From a virus: a DNA stretch of 41,055 nt. Below the pieces are notes generated by a model. That model was not told the DNA's origin. It did no database searches and saw only the letters and a program-made list of their open reading frames with translations. This document shows, piece by piece, positions 28,455 to 37,862 of this stretch. Where the stretch lies: positions 1 through 41,055 of the IMG/VR virus record IMGVR_UViG_3300020122_000054; one strand, 5' to 3'. Position 1 is the first letter of the stretch. Each line of letters starts with the position of its first letter. The translations under genes were made by a program, and so were the position numbers.

Positions 28455-30832
28455 AAAAATTATTTTTTATTTTCTTTTTATTATTTAATCAATCCATTTT
28501 AGCTCAGACAATTTCAAATACAGGTAGTGGTGGCGGTGGTGTTCCTGCAAGTGCGGCTCAAATTAATCTTGCAAATTATTTAACATTAGCACAGCTTGCA
28601 GCAGCGCAAGCTGGAGTGAATACACAAGATTTGACGACACCGATTACGGCTTGGATTGCAGCATGTCCTTCAACTGGTTGTCAGTATGTTGTTCCTCCCG
28701 GATATTTTTATACGTCAACTTGTAATTTTACCATTCCTAATGCATTTTCGATGTTAGGTTCGGGAACGCGAGCTTTGGATGGGACTCAGCAGGTATCTGT
28801 CATTGCGTGCGGATCGACTTCAGTACCGCTATTCACGACCACTGCAAAAGTCGGGTTGATGAAAGACTTTTCGATGATTCAGGTTGGCGGCACGGCCGCT
28901 GCTGGATCATCTGCTGTTGTTATTGATTTAGGTTATGCCGCGAACCTTATCAACTTTAATAATTTGATGGTGGACGGCTTCTACGACACATTTGATATTA
29001 AACAGGGGGAGGCATGGCACCTTATTGAGAGTCAAATTCAAAATTGCGTGCATTACTGCATTAGAGTTCGAAATACAGCCAACGCTGACACCGGCGATTG
29101 GTCCATCACAGATAACACATTCTTTCCTGCAAATTCAGCACAAACGGTAATTCGTTGGGAGTCAAGCGGCGGGGGGCACATTACTCATAATAAGGCAACC
29201 TCCAATGGAGGAGTTGCTATGCTATCCTGTATAGAGATAGAAACAACACCAGGGGCGTCGGTACAGATTATCATCGAGGGAAATAAGTGCGAGTTTTTTG
29301 ATGGTCCAGCGGTAGCTATTTATAGCGGATGGCGCCTTGTTAATATTGTCGGAAACACTTTGAATTCTCATGATGGAAATGGTATTGCGACCTTTACAGC
29401 AGCAATTTCAGGAAGCACACTGACGGCCAGCGGGTCGGTTACTGGTACGATCAGGCGAGGGATGGTTGTTACTGGCACTGGCATTCCTAAAGGAACATAT
29501 ATTACGAGTGCTGGTGCCGGTGGTGGAGTAGGAGCTTATCCATTAAACATTTCCCTGCAAAACAGTCCTAGTGGCATTTCTGCTACTGGATCGTCTCCTG
29601 TGATCGTTTGTGGTAACTGTGTTTCCTTGGCTGCTGTTGGTAATACCATATCTGGTCCAAGTGCTACCGTTCCTGCAATTCTTCTTGATACTACGACTAG
29701 CAGTCAGATAGGAGTTAATTCGTTATCAAATATCAGCGATCCTTTGGTTTTGACTGGAAATACCAGTGTAAAATATAACGGAATTGATGCGTTTTCTTTA
29801 GCTCATCAACCTGATGCGACGAAGCTTGCGGCAGGATCGACCAGCTATGTTACTGATGCGGTGACTCCGGTGATGGGGCAGCCGTTCACCGGAGGCGGCA
29901 AGCTCGGGGTTCAGATTTACAGTGACGGTGCCCGATGGCTTGCAGGAGCTACCATTTTAGCGTCGAACTATATCGGCCCTGGTGATGTCAAGGCAGGCGC
30001 TTGGGGTTGGTGGGGTTTGCGAGCCTATAGCGCTGCTAAGGCCGGAACCAAGGCAGCAAATATCTGTAATACGGTTGCCGGGGATGGCAGTTGTGTTGAT
30101 ATCAACACTCTGGCAAATGGGCAACTCGATATGGTTGCCGTCGCTGCGATTCCCTGTACTGGGAATGCCGATTGCAACATCAAAACTTTGTATGATCAAA
30201 CTGCGGCTTTAAATTGTACCGGATCGTGCGATTTAACTCAGGCTACGATTGCCCAGCGCCCAAAGCTGATTTTCAATATCAACACGGGTTTAGGAAGCAA
30301 TACATGCAACAATGTTGTTACGTCTATTGGACCGTTACCTTGTGCATATAGTCTTCAGGCTAATAATAACGTTCTAGCTTCAGCAGGCAATGTGGGAGCA
30401 TTGGCGCAGCCATTCAGTGTGTATGGAGTTGGGGCTGCGCAATTTAATTTTGCCACGTACCACACGATAATAACTGGTGGGAATGGCGGGGTATGGCTTG
30501 GTAATACAGCGAACAATGCCGATTGTGTAGTGACGGCGGATCATTTGGTTCCTGCTGTAAGCGCTCAGTTTCACAATGTGATTTGCGTATATAATGGCAC
30601 CAGTCCTAATTCATTTGGGGTTGTGGATGGGGCGACTACAGCTTTTACGTCGGCGGGCAACTTTAACACCGCAACTAAGCTATTGGCATTTTCTGATGCG
30701 ACTGCTGGCAACACTGACATTTTCAAGGGACCTGTGCTAGAGTTTGGTGTATGGGGATCGGCATTAAGTGCTAGCGATGCGACCAACCTAAACAATAACG
30801 TTCAAGCCTACTACGGGAATTTCGGAAGGTGA
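28451..30832 (+). CDS. Exported beta-helix plus LamG-like tailspike-type protein
   Basis: 793 residues. Signal peptide MKKLFFIFFLLFNQSILA-Q. Residues about 60-440 look like a right-handed parallel beta-helix (pectate-lyase type; repeated short strands, SMLGSGTR, NNLMVDGFYD, ITDNTFFPAN, IEGNKCEF). From about 480 a concanavalin/arabinofuranosidase-like unit follows: WWGLRAYSAAKAGTKAANIC, then KTLYDQTAALN and the end VLEFGVWGSALSASDAT. Such spikes bind or cut surface polysaccharide. Cysteine pairs suit a periplasmic fold. The 3' half is GC-richer than the flanks. Confidence 0.75.
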   Translation: MKKLFFIFFLLFNQSILAQTISNTGSGGGGVPASAAQINLANYLTLAQLAAAQAGVNTQDLTTPITAWIAACPSTGCQYVVPPGYFYTSTCNFTIPNAFSMLGSGTRALDGTQQVSVIACGSTSVPLFTTTAKVGLMKDFSMIQVGGTAAAGSSAVVIDLGYAANLINFNNLMVDGFYDTFDIKQGEAWHLIESQIQNCVHYCIRVRNTANADTGDWSITDNTFFPANSAQTVIRWESSGGGHITHNKATSNGGVAMLSCIEIETTPGASVQIIIEGNKCEFFDGPAVAIYSGWRLVNIVGNTLNSHDGNGIATFTAAISGSTLTASGSVTGTIRRGMVVTGTGIPKGTYITSAGAGGGVGAYPLNISLQNSPSGISATGSSPVIVCGNCVSLAAVGNTISGPSATVPAILLDTTTSSQIGVNSLSNISDPLVLTGNTSVKYNGIDAFSLAHQPDATKLAAGSTSYVTDAVTPVMGQPFTGGGKLGVQIYSDGARWLAGATILASNYIGPGDVKAGAWGWWGLRAYSAAKAGTKAANICNTVAGDGSCVDINTLANGQLDMVAVAAIPCTGNADCNIKTLYDQTAALNCTGSCDLTQATIAQRPKLIFNINTGLGSNTCNNVVTSIGPLPCAYSLQANNNVLASAGNVGALAQPFSVYGVGAAQFNFATYHTIITGGNGGVWLGNTANNADCVVTADHLVPAVSAQFHNVICVYNGTSPNSFGVVDGATTAFTSAGNFNTATKLLAFSDATAGNTDIFKGPVLEFGVWGSALSASDATNLNNNVQAYYGNFGR

Positions 30833-30839
30833 TTGACCA

Positions 30840-31574
30840 ATGAGACGCTTACTCGCGCTTCTGTTGTTTATCCCTTCGCTTGCTTATGCGCAGGGTAGCC
30901 TTGTCACCCCTAGCATTCGCAGCATCACTGTTCAGAAGTACGTCACCAGCGCAAATTCGACCTACGTCCCAAACGCTAATCTTCTATATGCTATTGTCGA
31001 GTGCGTAGGACAAGGCGGGGGCGGTGGTGGGGTTGGCGGTACCACTGCCGATATTCAGTCCGGTGGTGGCGGGGGGTCGGGCTCTTACTCGCGGGTGTAT
31101 CTCACGGCGACAGCGATCGGTGCGTCACAGACTGTAACAAATACCGTGAATGCAAACGGCGGAACAGCCGGTAATAATGCAGGAACAGGTGGTGCTGATA
31201 GCTCATTTGGCTCGCTTTGTGTGGGTAAAGGCGGTTCGGGCGGTGGCGGTGCCGGTAATGGGGCGAGCGGGACTGCGGGCGCTGGTGGCGTTGCCGGTAC
31301 CGGGGACATTGCAGTAGCGGGTGCTCCTGGTACTCGTGGACAGGGATCGACCATCACGACTGTTGTGCTACCCTCTGGGGCGGGCGGGAATGGCCCGTGG
31401 GGCGGTGGTGCAGCAGGCGTCGAAGCCGCAGGCAGTGCTGTACAGGCCGGTGCGGCAGGTGTCGCGTGCGGTGGCGGTGGTTCTGGAGGACAGAGTAACA
31501 ATACAGCTTCGACTACTACGGGAGGTCAAGGTGGTCCTGGCTGTGTGATCGTAACGGAGTTCAATAGCAAATGA
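30840..31574 (+). CDS. Exported glycine-rich adhesin-type protein
   Basis: 244 residues. Signal peptide MRRLLALLLFIPSLAYA-Q. SITVQKYVTSANSTYVPNAN, LLYAIVECVGQGG starts a glycine-rich tail-tip domain with long Gly/Ala runs (about 60-235), a type linked to polyglycine helix stacks in phage adhesins. It ends VIVTEFNSK, and the same ending is found in the next gene. High GC. Probably a receptor-binding tip or a secreted surface protein. Confidence 0.72.
   Translation: MRRLLALLLFIPSLAYAQGSLVTPSIRSITVQKYVTSANSTYVPNANLLYAIVECVGQGGGGGGVGGTTADIQSGGGGGSGSYSRVYLTATAIGASQTVTNTVNANGGTAGNNAGTGGADSSFGSLCVGKGGSGGGGAGNGASGTAGAGGVAGTGDIAVAGAPGTRGQGSTITTVVLPSGAGGNGPWGGGAAGVEAAGSAVQAGAAGVACGGGGSGGQSNNTASTTTGGQGGPGCVIVTEFNSK
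31551..31574 (+). repeat. Direct repeat, copy 1 (gene end TEFNSK-stop)
   Basis: 24 bases encoding the end of the glycine-rich protein and its ATGA junction. Matches 31724-31747 at 22 of 24 bases, in the same reading context. The two copies flank the 58-residue membrane gene. Confidence 0.7.
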
Positions 31575-31747
31575 ACACTCTCATGGATTGGTTTATGAGC
31601 GAAACAACCGGGGCCATTGCGTTAGCGACGTTTATGATCTGCTTATGGGTAGGTGTTTTCCTGACACCGATCATGCTTGTTGTCGGAACATACCAACTTG
31701 CGAGGCAGACCTATAGAGCGGTCGTGACGGAGTTTAATAGCAAATGA
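31571..31747 (+). CDS. Membrane protein, 58 residues
   Basis: ATG 31571 overlaps the glycine-rich gene stop; TGA 31745-31747 overlaps the next start. MNTLMDWFMSETTGAIALAT, FMICLWVGVFLTPIMLVVG gives one or two membrane spans. It ends VVTEFNSK, like the preceding protein, so the 3' ends were duplicated or exchanged. Function unknown; it may be an inserted module. Confidence 0.62.
   Translation: MNTLMDWFMSETTGAIALATFMICLWVGVFLTPIMLVVGTYQLARQTYRAVVTEFNSK
31724..31747 (+). repeat. Direct repeat, copy 2
   Basis: Second copy of the 24-base gene-end sequence at 31551-31574 (differences at two bases). Both copies form a TEFNSK-stop ending followed by an ATGA start. Confidence 0.7.
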
Positions 31748-32658
31748 TGCGATTCCTACCCATCATCGGCTTATTGATCGCTGGTAGCGCAAATGCCCAG
31801 CCACCTACGCAAGCCGCTTTGGCTGGCTATGATCGGCTTGTTTTTAACGATGTCGGTAATATTGATCTCGCCAATACGCAGCAGCCTGGGTTTTCCTGGT
31901 ATCTCGCCAACTGGTTCGGCGCGCCTCCGGGCGATGCTGTGAGCGTTCACGTCGGCCCCGGCGTATTGACCCTCGGCGGAAGTGGCACCAAGGCGACATT
32001 ACAGAGCGCCTTCGCCAGCGGGGCGGGTTACGTCGGCAGCGTGTTTGGTGGCGGCGGTTACTTTGAGATCGACATGGCGATTGGCGCGCCCATTGGCGCT
32101 AACACGCGATACCCGGCTTTTTTCCTTGATGCGATTGAGGCTATTACGAACACAGATCAGTGGCCGGGGCAAGCGGCAGGTTATGTCCATTTTGTCGAAA
32201 TCGACGTGATGGAGTTCTACCGGACTGACGTTAGCAGTAATACGACGAATTATCTTGCTGGGCTTCATGATTGGAGCGGTGGGGCCTCAACCAATGGATT
32301 TCCCGTTAGTCCGCTCTACAACATCCAGAATTCCGGCAATTATTTCGCTATTCCGTCGCAGCCCGTCAATTGGCAGGCGCGTCATCGATATGGAATGAAT
32401 TGGAAGCTTCAGCTTGGCAACATTCCTGGTTCGTTTTCGATGTACTTTGACGACGTTCTGATGTCCACAACTTATTACTTAGGTCCGGTTAGCAATCCGC
32501 CGCTATCTGGACAAGACACCGGGATTTTCACGCCAAGCACCCCTGCGCAAGCTACGCAGACATATGCCATTGCTGATGGCCATCATTACGCGATGCGCAT
32601 CCAGACTGACCAAGTGTGGCCGATTGCGGTTTACGGTGTTAAAGTTTGGCAACATTGA
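31744..32658 (+). CDS. Secreted GH16-like glycanase
   Basis: 304 residues. Signal peptide MMRFLPIIGLLIAGSANA-Q. The catalytic motif E152-I-D154-V-M-E157 (FVEIDVMEFY) is the family 16 E-x-D-x-x-E signature. Other family features are YFEIDMAIGA (entry strand), TRYPAFFLDAIE (WPAFWL-like) and the late PGSFSMYFDDVLMSTT. GH16 enzymes cut beta-1,3/1,4 glucans, galactans and, in rhizobia, succinoglycan. Here it probably degrades host exopolysaccharide, either secreted or on the virion. GC-rich: 43 of 60 bases at 31921-31980 are G or C. Confidence 0.78.
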   Translation: MMRFLPIIGLLIAGSANAQPPTQAALAGYDRLVFNDVGNIDLANTQQPGFSWYLANWFGAPPGDAVSVHVGPGVLTLGGSGTKATLQSAFASGAGYVGSVFGGGGYFEIDMAIGAPIGANTRYPAFFLDAIEAITNTDQWPGQAAGYVHFVEIDVMEFYRTDVSSNTTNYLAGLHDWSGGASTNGFPVSPLYNIQNSGNYFAIPSQPVNWQARHRYGMNWKLQLGNIPGSFSMYFDDVLMSTTYYLGPVSNPPLSGQDTGIFTPSTPAQATQTYAIADGHHYAMRIQTDQVWPIAVYGVKVWQH

Positions 32659-32666
32659 GGATTTCA

Positions 32667-35600
32667 ATGATTTTTCGTATGTTATTATTTATATTATTTA
32701 TCTTACCAGCTTCAGCACAAGTATATCCGAATTTTCCAATTGTTGGAAGCGGTCCCTATAGTTGTGGGCAGAATAATAGTGTTTCGGATTGCACTGTTCC
32801 TGCCGGTCCTCCTAGTTTAACTGGTAATGAAACAATTCTTGTAGATACTAATTTGCCTAATGGTGATCAACCTCAAACTGCATTAACAACAATTGATACA
32901 TTAGCAACATTTCTTAGTTTCGGTGCTCCTATTACAAATGGAGTAACAGCTACATCCAGTTTTGTCAATAATCAATGTTTAGGTTCTTTTGCTAATAGAG
33001 TTATTGGAATCAATTGTAATTCTCTAACGATTGGTACTACTACTGTTGCCGGTGGTATTAGTTTTAATTGCTTAATTGTTATTAGTGGTGTTTTAAGTCA
33101 AAATCCTTGTGCTGCTGGTGGTACAGTTAGTGAAGTTGATACAGGTACGGGGTTAACTGGTGGTCCTATTACAATGAATGGGACTATTGCTTTAGCTAAT
33201 ACTTCTGTTACACCCGGCAGTTATACTAATAGTAATATAACGGTTGATGCGCAAGGTCGAATTACAGCAGCAAGTAATAGCAACACTTGTCCGGTAACTG
33301 CTACTAGTAGTGTATTTGGTTGTGTCAAGCCTGATAATTCGACTATCACTATTTCAGGTGGTGTTATTACAGCAGTTGGAGGCGGCGGGGGAAGTAATTC
33401 TGATAATTTAACAGTTGCTAATTCTGCTGCATTAGCAGCAGCTACTATTGCAAGTTCTGTTGGATATGTTTATGCGGAAAATGTTGCTAATGCATGTCCG
33501 TTAACTTATAGCAAAGGTACATCCTCACCAACAGGTGTATTTGGCGAAGTTCTAAATGTGGCTGCTGGTATTTATTGGGAACCTGTTTATTCGCTATCGC
33601 CCGTTCATATTTGCCAATTTGGAGCATTAACGGGTGCTAGCGCTACGACTAATAGAACAGCAATACAGGCGGCGATTGATTATGCCGCAACATATGGTTC
33701 TGGTACACGTTCAATATATTGCGATGCTGGTGGTTATAGCATTGATGTTCCACTTTTCCTTGATCCTCCTTCTAATTTGCGAGGAATTGGGACATATTCT
33801 GCTTATAATCCTGCTACGACTTACGCGATTAACAACATTGTATTGTTTGACGGCATTCCCTGGATTAGCCTTCAAAATGCCAATACGGGAAATACTCCTG
33901 CACTTGGAAGTCAGTTTGTCGCTACCAGTGCATTTTGGAAACCTACGACTGCAACACCGACAACAGGTGCTTTTGCATATTCATTTTATGGGGACGAAGG
34001 GCTTGGTTCTCAAGAAGGTAGTCAAGGTTGCGTGATTACTGCTGCATTTGTTGGCCAAACTTGTTCGTTTTGGAGCGGCACTGGAAACGGGATGGAAGTT
34101 CAGTCCATTCAGTTAATCGGGTCATATGGTGGTGATGGTCGTTTAGTCGGAATGGGTGTTACAAATTATCCTGCCTATTTATATCGCGGTGGTCTGTATC
34201 CAGGTTATTATGGATTCTGTATCGCTGGTGGAGGACCGGGGGCAAACAGAACGCTATTCAATAAGGTTGAAGCGGATAGTTTTTATGTAGGTATTTCGAT
34301 TGGACCTAATTTCAACGCTCTTGGCGCTGAGAACAAGATTGTTGATTTTAATAGTGTATTCAACTATATTGGTATTCAAGCTGCTGAAAGTCAAGTTGAC
34401 ATTAATACAATTTCGCGTCCATCTATTTATTACAGCACTAAGGCGGTTGTGTTTGCTACTGGACCGGGAGTATCGATTCCAGATGGCGGCAATATGTCCG
34501 TACATAGCAGTGGCTATGGAATTTTTCCGATTTCAAGTACATCGGCTCTAACTGCTACGGCTTATGGAGGAAATTGGTTTCAATATAGCTTTTCTACTAC
34601 GTTAAATTTAGCAAGTGCTATTCCGACTAATCAACGTATTTTTATTGATACCTGTGGAACGAATATAGCCGATTGTATTTTTAATTCATGGATTGTAAAG
34701 ACAAAACATTTTGGTTTGGTTCCATTAGAAGTCACAGCATATAATTCTAGTACAGGTGTTATTACACTGCGAACAACTTCGCAGTGGAGCACTCATTATT
34801 GGCAGATTTTAACCAATGCTTCAACATCAAGTGATTTGCAAGCAGAAATTCAAGCTGCGACTGAAGTATATGCAGTTGAGCGAGTAACGACAGTCGATGC
34901 TAATGGTAGTTATGTTGCTTCTATTCATGAGGAAAATGATCTTGCTTGTACAACAGAAGCGAATTTACATAATGGATTTGTCGGCGGCTTAGGTCATACG
35001 TGGGTTGATATTAGACAGAATTACGATCCTTCGATGTCTCAATATGCTCCAATTCCGTTTGGAATTGGGTCTGAGACTGATGCTACCATAGCGCTGTTTT
35101 ATTGTCAGCAATCTTTTCCTTTTATTTCCCTAGCTGGGTCTAACTTATCGTGGGCACAGGGTGAGTTTGCATCTGCTAGATCGGATTCCATTATTGTTGA
35201 TTTTTCTGGGGCTACCAGCAGAGCTATTTTTACAAATAATCATGCATTGCCCCCAAATCCGACCACAAGAATTGATCCAGCCTTTGGTTATTTTAATCAG
35301 AATGGGTATATCAGTGGGGGTGGAATTTCGCAATATACAGCTGGATTTGGTGCGGGCGAATGGTATCCTAGTCCTTGGGCACCAACATCGTTTCAGCCAA
35401 GCCTTACCCTTGGCGGTGGGATGAACTCAATATTTCAAAGTGGTATTGCTGAAGTTCCATACATAGGTTATCGACCTGCCCCGCAATCTACCCCGCGCAT
35501 TCCAACATCAATGTTGAATAATTTAACGCCACAAGGGCCAGTGACGGTTACATATACGAATGCTTCACCGGGTGTTGTGACGTGGGGCGGCGGTTCTCCA

Positions 35601-36506
35601 ACAGCGCATAATTTATCTGTTGGTGCTCCCGTTGCAATGACATGCACAGGAGGCGGATGTTCTGTTAATGCAGCATTTGTTGGTTGTACCGCGGCTAGTC
35701 CTTGCTATGTGCAGAGTGTGCCAACAAGTTCGACATTTACTTTAAGTCTGACTCTTGGCGGTGCAGCAATTAATACAAGTGGTACAGGTGTGGGTACGCA
35801 ACAAGGGTCCGCGGCCACAAGGCGACAACTTGGAGCGGATTCGGCTGCTAATGGAATGACTAATTATAGCATTCTTGATTGGAATGCACAGATTGGAAAA
35901 TTCTCACAAAGCGCGCACTACTTCGATAGCTGGGGACAACCGCTAAATACCAATGTTATCCCCACAATGCATTGGACTACAAAGGGGCAAAGCTTTGCTG
36001 TGCTCGCTGATGCCGGAACGCTTGGATGGGTTTATCCAGGTCTCGGTATTACACTTAACACCGATACGACGGTGCAGTACGAAGTAACTGGTGTATTCCC
36101 ACATGTTCCGCTTGATCCTCAATCTGCAACAATTACATTTAGCGCTGGTACTACTGTTAATTGGACTGGTGCAGTTGCAGCAGGTATCGCCAATGGTATG
36201 ACGGTGTTTTTTACATCGTCAGCTACTTTACCGACAGGAATTAGTGCAAATACATCTTATTATGTGGCTGGTGTTGCTACTAATAGTTTTACTTTGACTG
36301 ATATCAATGGAACAGCAGTAACATTTACCGGGGCAGGAACTGGAACAATTACTGGTACTGCGGAGCATCCAGGGTATTTCACTGTTATCAATGCGGCGCA
36401 AGATGGTTGCCCATGCCAGATATCTGGGACTAAAACTACAGTTTACAATGGCACGTCAATTGGACAGGGAGCGTTTAGTTGGAAAACATTGACGTATGGC
36501 CCTTAA
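32667..36506 (+). CDS. Exported giant tailspike-type protein (beta-helix)
   Basis: 1279 residues from ATG 32667 (GAGG upstream). Signal peptide MIFRMLLFILFILPASA-Q. Residues about 20-85 repeat the module of the 26126 protein (PAGPPSLTGNETILVDTNLP, NGDQPQT). A coiled, low-complexity stretch leads to ICQFGALTGASATTNRTAIQ, AAIDYAATYGSGTRSIYCDA, the start of a pectate-lyase-like beta-helix typical of tailspikes. The last third has two similar phage beta modules (near VTYTNASPGVVTWGGG and ITFSAGTTVNWTGAVAAG, each ending in a TFTL strand). Likely polysaccharide-binding or cutting spike; the signal peptide is unusual. Confidence 0.75.
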   Translation: MIFRMLLFILFILPASAQVYPNFPIVGSGPYSCGQNNSVSDCTVPAGPPSLTGNETILVDTNLPNGDQPQTALTTIDTLATFLSFGAPITNGVTATSSFVNNQCLGSFANRVIGINCNSLTIGTTTVAGGISFNCLIVISGVLSQNPCAAGGTVSEVDTGTGLTGGPITMNGTIALANTSVTPGSYTNSNITVDAQGRITAASNSNTCPVTATSSVFGCVKPDNSTITISGGVITAVGGGGGSNSDNLTVANSAALAAATIASSVGYVYAENVANACPLTYSKGTSSPTGVFGEVLNVAAGIYWEPVYSLSPVHICQFGALTGASATTNRTAIQAAIDYAATYGSGTRSIYCDAGGYSIDVPLFLDPPSNLRGIGTYSAYNPATTYAINNIVLFDGIPWISLQNANTGNTPALGSQFVATSAFWKPTTATPTTGAFAYSFYGDEGLGSQEGSQGCVITAAFVGQTCSFWSGTGNGMEVQSIQLIGSYGGDGRLVGMGVTNYPAYLYRGGLYPGYYGFCIAGGGPGANRTLFNKVEADSFYVGISIGPNFNALGAENKIVDFNSVFNYIGIQAAESQVDINTISRPSIYYSTKAVVFATGPGVSIPDGGNMSVHSSGYGIFPISSTSALTATAYGGNWFQYSFSTTLNLASAIPTNQRIFIDTCGTNIADCIFNSWIVKTKHFGLVPLEVTAYNSSTGVITLRTTSQWSTHYWQILTNASTSSDLQAEIQAATEVYAVERVTTVDANGSYVASIHEENDLACTTEANLHNGFVGGLGHTWVDIRQNYDPSMSQYAPIPFGIGSETDATIALFYCQQSFPFISLAGSNLSWAQGEFASARSDSIIVDFSGATSRAIFTNNHALPPNPTTRIDPAFGYFNQNGYISGGGISQYTAGFGAGEWYPSPWAPTSFQPSLTLGGGMNSIFQSGIAEVPYIGYRPAPQSTPRIPTSMLNNLTPQGPVTVTYTNASPGVVTWGGGSPTAHNLSVGAPVAMTCTGGGCSVNAAFVGCTAASPCYVQSVPTSSTFTLSLTLGGAAINTSGTGVGTQQGSAATRRQLGADSAANGMTNYSILDWNAQIGKFSQSAHYFDSWGQPLNTNVIPTMHWTTKGQSFAVLADAGTLGWVYPGLGITLNTDTTVQYEVTGVFPHVPLDPQSATITFSAGTTVNWTGAVAAGIANGMTVFFTSSATLPTGISANTSYYVAGVATNSFTLTDINGTAVTFTGAGTGTITGTAEHPGYFTVINAAQDGCPCQISGTKTTVYNGTSIGQGAFSWKTLTYGP

Positions 36507-37862
36507 ATGTTAGAAATAGAATTTCCCGAAAAGTTACTATTCTTACTCAATACTCCGGCTCGCTACAAAGTATTATACGGAGGACGCGGAGCGGGTAAAA
36601 CTGAGAACATAGCTAGAGCACTCATTATTCTTGCTTCACAAAAGCGATTGCGTATTGCTTGCTTTCGTGAATTACAAACTTCGATTGCTGAAAGCGTACA
36701 TGAAACAATTAAGAATCAAATTAATGATATGGGAATGTTTGAAGAATTTAATATTCTGGATAAGACGATTACAAGCAAGCGTACAGGTTCAGAATTTATT
36801 TTTAAGGGTATTCGATACAATATTAATTCAATTAAATCATTAGCGAGAATTGATATTGCATGGATTGAAGAGGCAGTTAATGTTAGTAAAGGATCATGGG
36901 AGAAACTCGGTCCAACTATTCGTGGACGGCATGAAAATGACCCAAATGGAATGGGCGGACCTTTTAGAAAAGGCCCGGAAATATGGATATCCTTCAATCC
37001 TGAATTGGATACAGATGAAACATATAAACGATTCGTTTTGCAGCGAGATAAGTACGCCCCTGACTATAGAGAAGGTGAACGATACGCCATCGTCGAAAAG
37101 TTAAATTGGACAGATAATAAATGGTTTCCACCTGATCTTAAATTAGAAATGGAATTGGCTAAAGAGAAAACACCGGACGAATGGTTGAATGTGTGGGAAG
37201 GTCATACAAAGCAAACCATTAATGGTGCTATTTATGCTGAGGAAATTAAAAAAGTTTTACTTGACGGACGCAGAGGCAAAGTATCTTACGATAGTGGTCG
37301 CCCTGTACATACTTTTTGGGATTTAGGCCATCACGATAATACTGCAATATGGTTTATTCAAAGGGTAGGGGTTGAATATAATATCATCAATTATTTTCAG
37401 GATAATTTAAAAAAGATACCTTATTATTTAGAGCATTTGCAAAGTTTGGGATATGTGTACGGAACGCATCATTTACCGCATGATGGCGAAAACGAGACGC
37501 TTGCTGGTAGGTCTGTTGCCAAACAGCTTCGCGATGTATATCCTAAACAGGTAAAAATTGTGCCGCGTGTATCTAAAAAAGTCATGGGTATTCGAGCAGG
37601 AAGACTTGTTTTTGATCTTTGTAATTTTGACGAAGAAAATACAGCAGATGGTTGGCAATGTTTGTGCAGATATCAATACGAAGTTGATGAAGATGGCAAG
37701 TGGAGTCGTGAGCCTGCCCACAATGATTATTCGCATGGTGCAGATGCCTTTCAAACCTTTGCATTATCATTGAAGTCTGAGACTGAACAAAAGAAGCCTA
37801 AAGTTGTATATTCGAGTACGCATTTTAAACCAAGTTCTAATACAGGTTGGATGAATAGTTAA
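36507..37862 (+). CDS. Large terminase subunit (PBSX/P22-like)
   Basis: 451 residues. ATPase: Walker A YGGRGAGKTEN (24-34) and Walker B IDIAWIEEAV with the catalytic Glu. Middle motif IWISFNPELDTDETYKRF is the coupling motif of PBSX-type terminases. The RNase H-like nuclease has HTFWDLGHHDNTAIWF (first Asp) and late PAHNDYSHGADAFQTFALS. It packages DNA into the prohead. It starts just after the spike gene stop. Confidence 0.93.
   Translation: MLEIEFPEKLLFLLNTPARYKVLYGGRGAGKTENIARALIILASQKRLRIACFRELQTSIAESVHETIKNQINDMGMFEEFNILDKTITSKRTGSEFIFKGIRYNINSIKSLARIDIAWIEEAVNVSKGSWEKLGPTIRGRHENDPNGMGGPFRKGPEIWISFNPELDTDETYKRFVLQRDKYAPDYREGERYAIVEKLNWTDNKWFPPDLKLEMELAKEKTPDEWLNVWEGHTKQTINGAIYAEEIKKVLLDGRRGKVSYDSGRPVHTFWDLGHHDNTAIWFIQRVGVEYNIINYFQDNLKKIPYYLEHLQSLGYVYGTHHLPHDGENETLAGRSVAKQLRDVYPKQVKIVPRVSKKVMGIRAGRLVFDLCNFDEENTADGWQCLCRYQYEVDEDGKWSREPAHNDYSHGADAFQTFALSLKSETEQKKPKVVYSSTHFKPSSNTGWMNS

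Noticed and set aside
31085-31501. 138-codon open frame on the minus strand, Pro-rich
   Set aside because: It is antisense to the glycine-rich gene, and its Pro/Ala bias is just the complement of Gly codons in GC-rich DNA; no ribosome site.
28074-36506. Host genes from a bacterial contig
   Set aside because: Signal peptides suggested this, but the genes are tightly coupled and lie between phage genes, with the terminase directly after.
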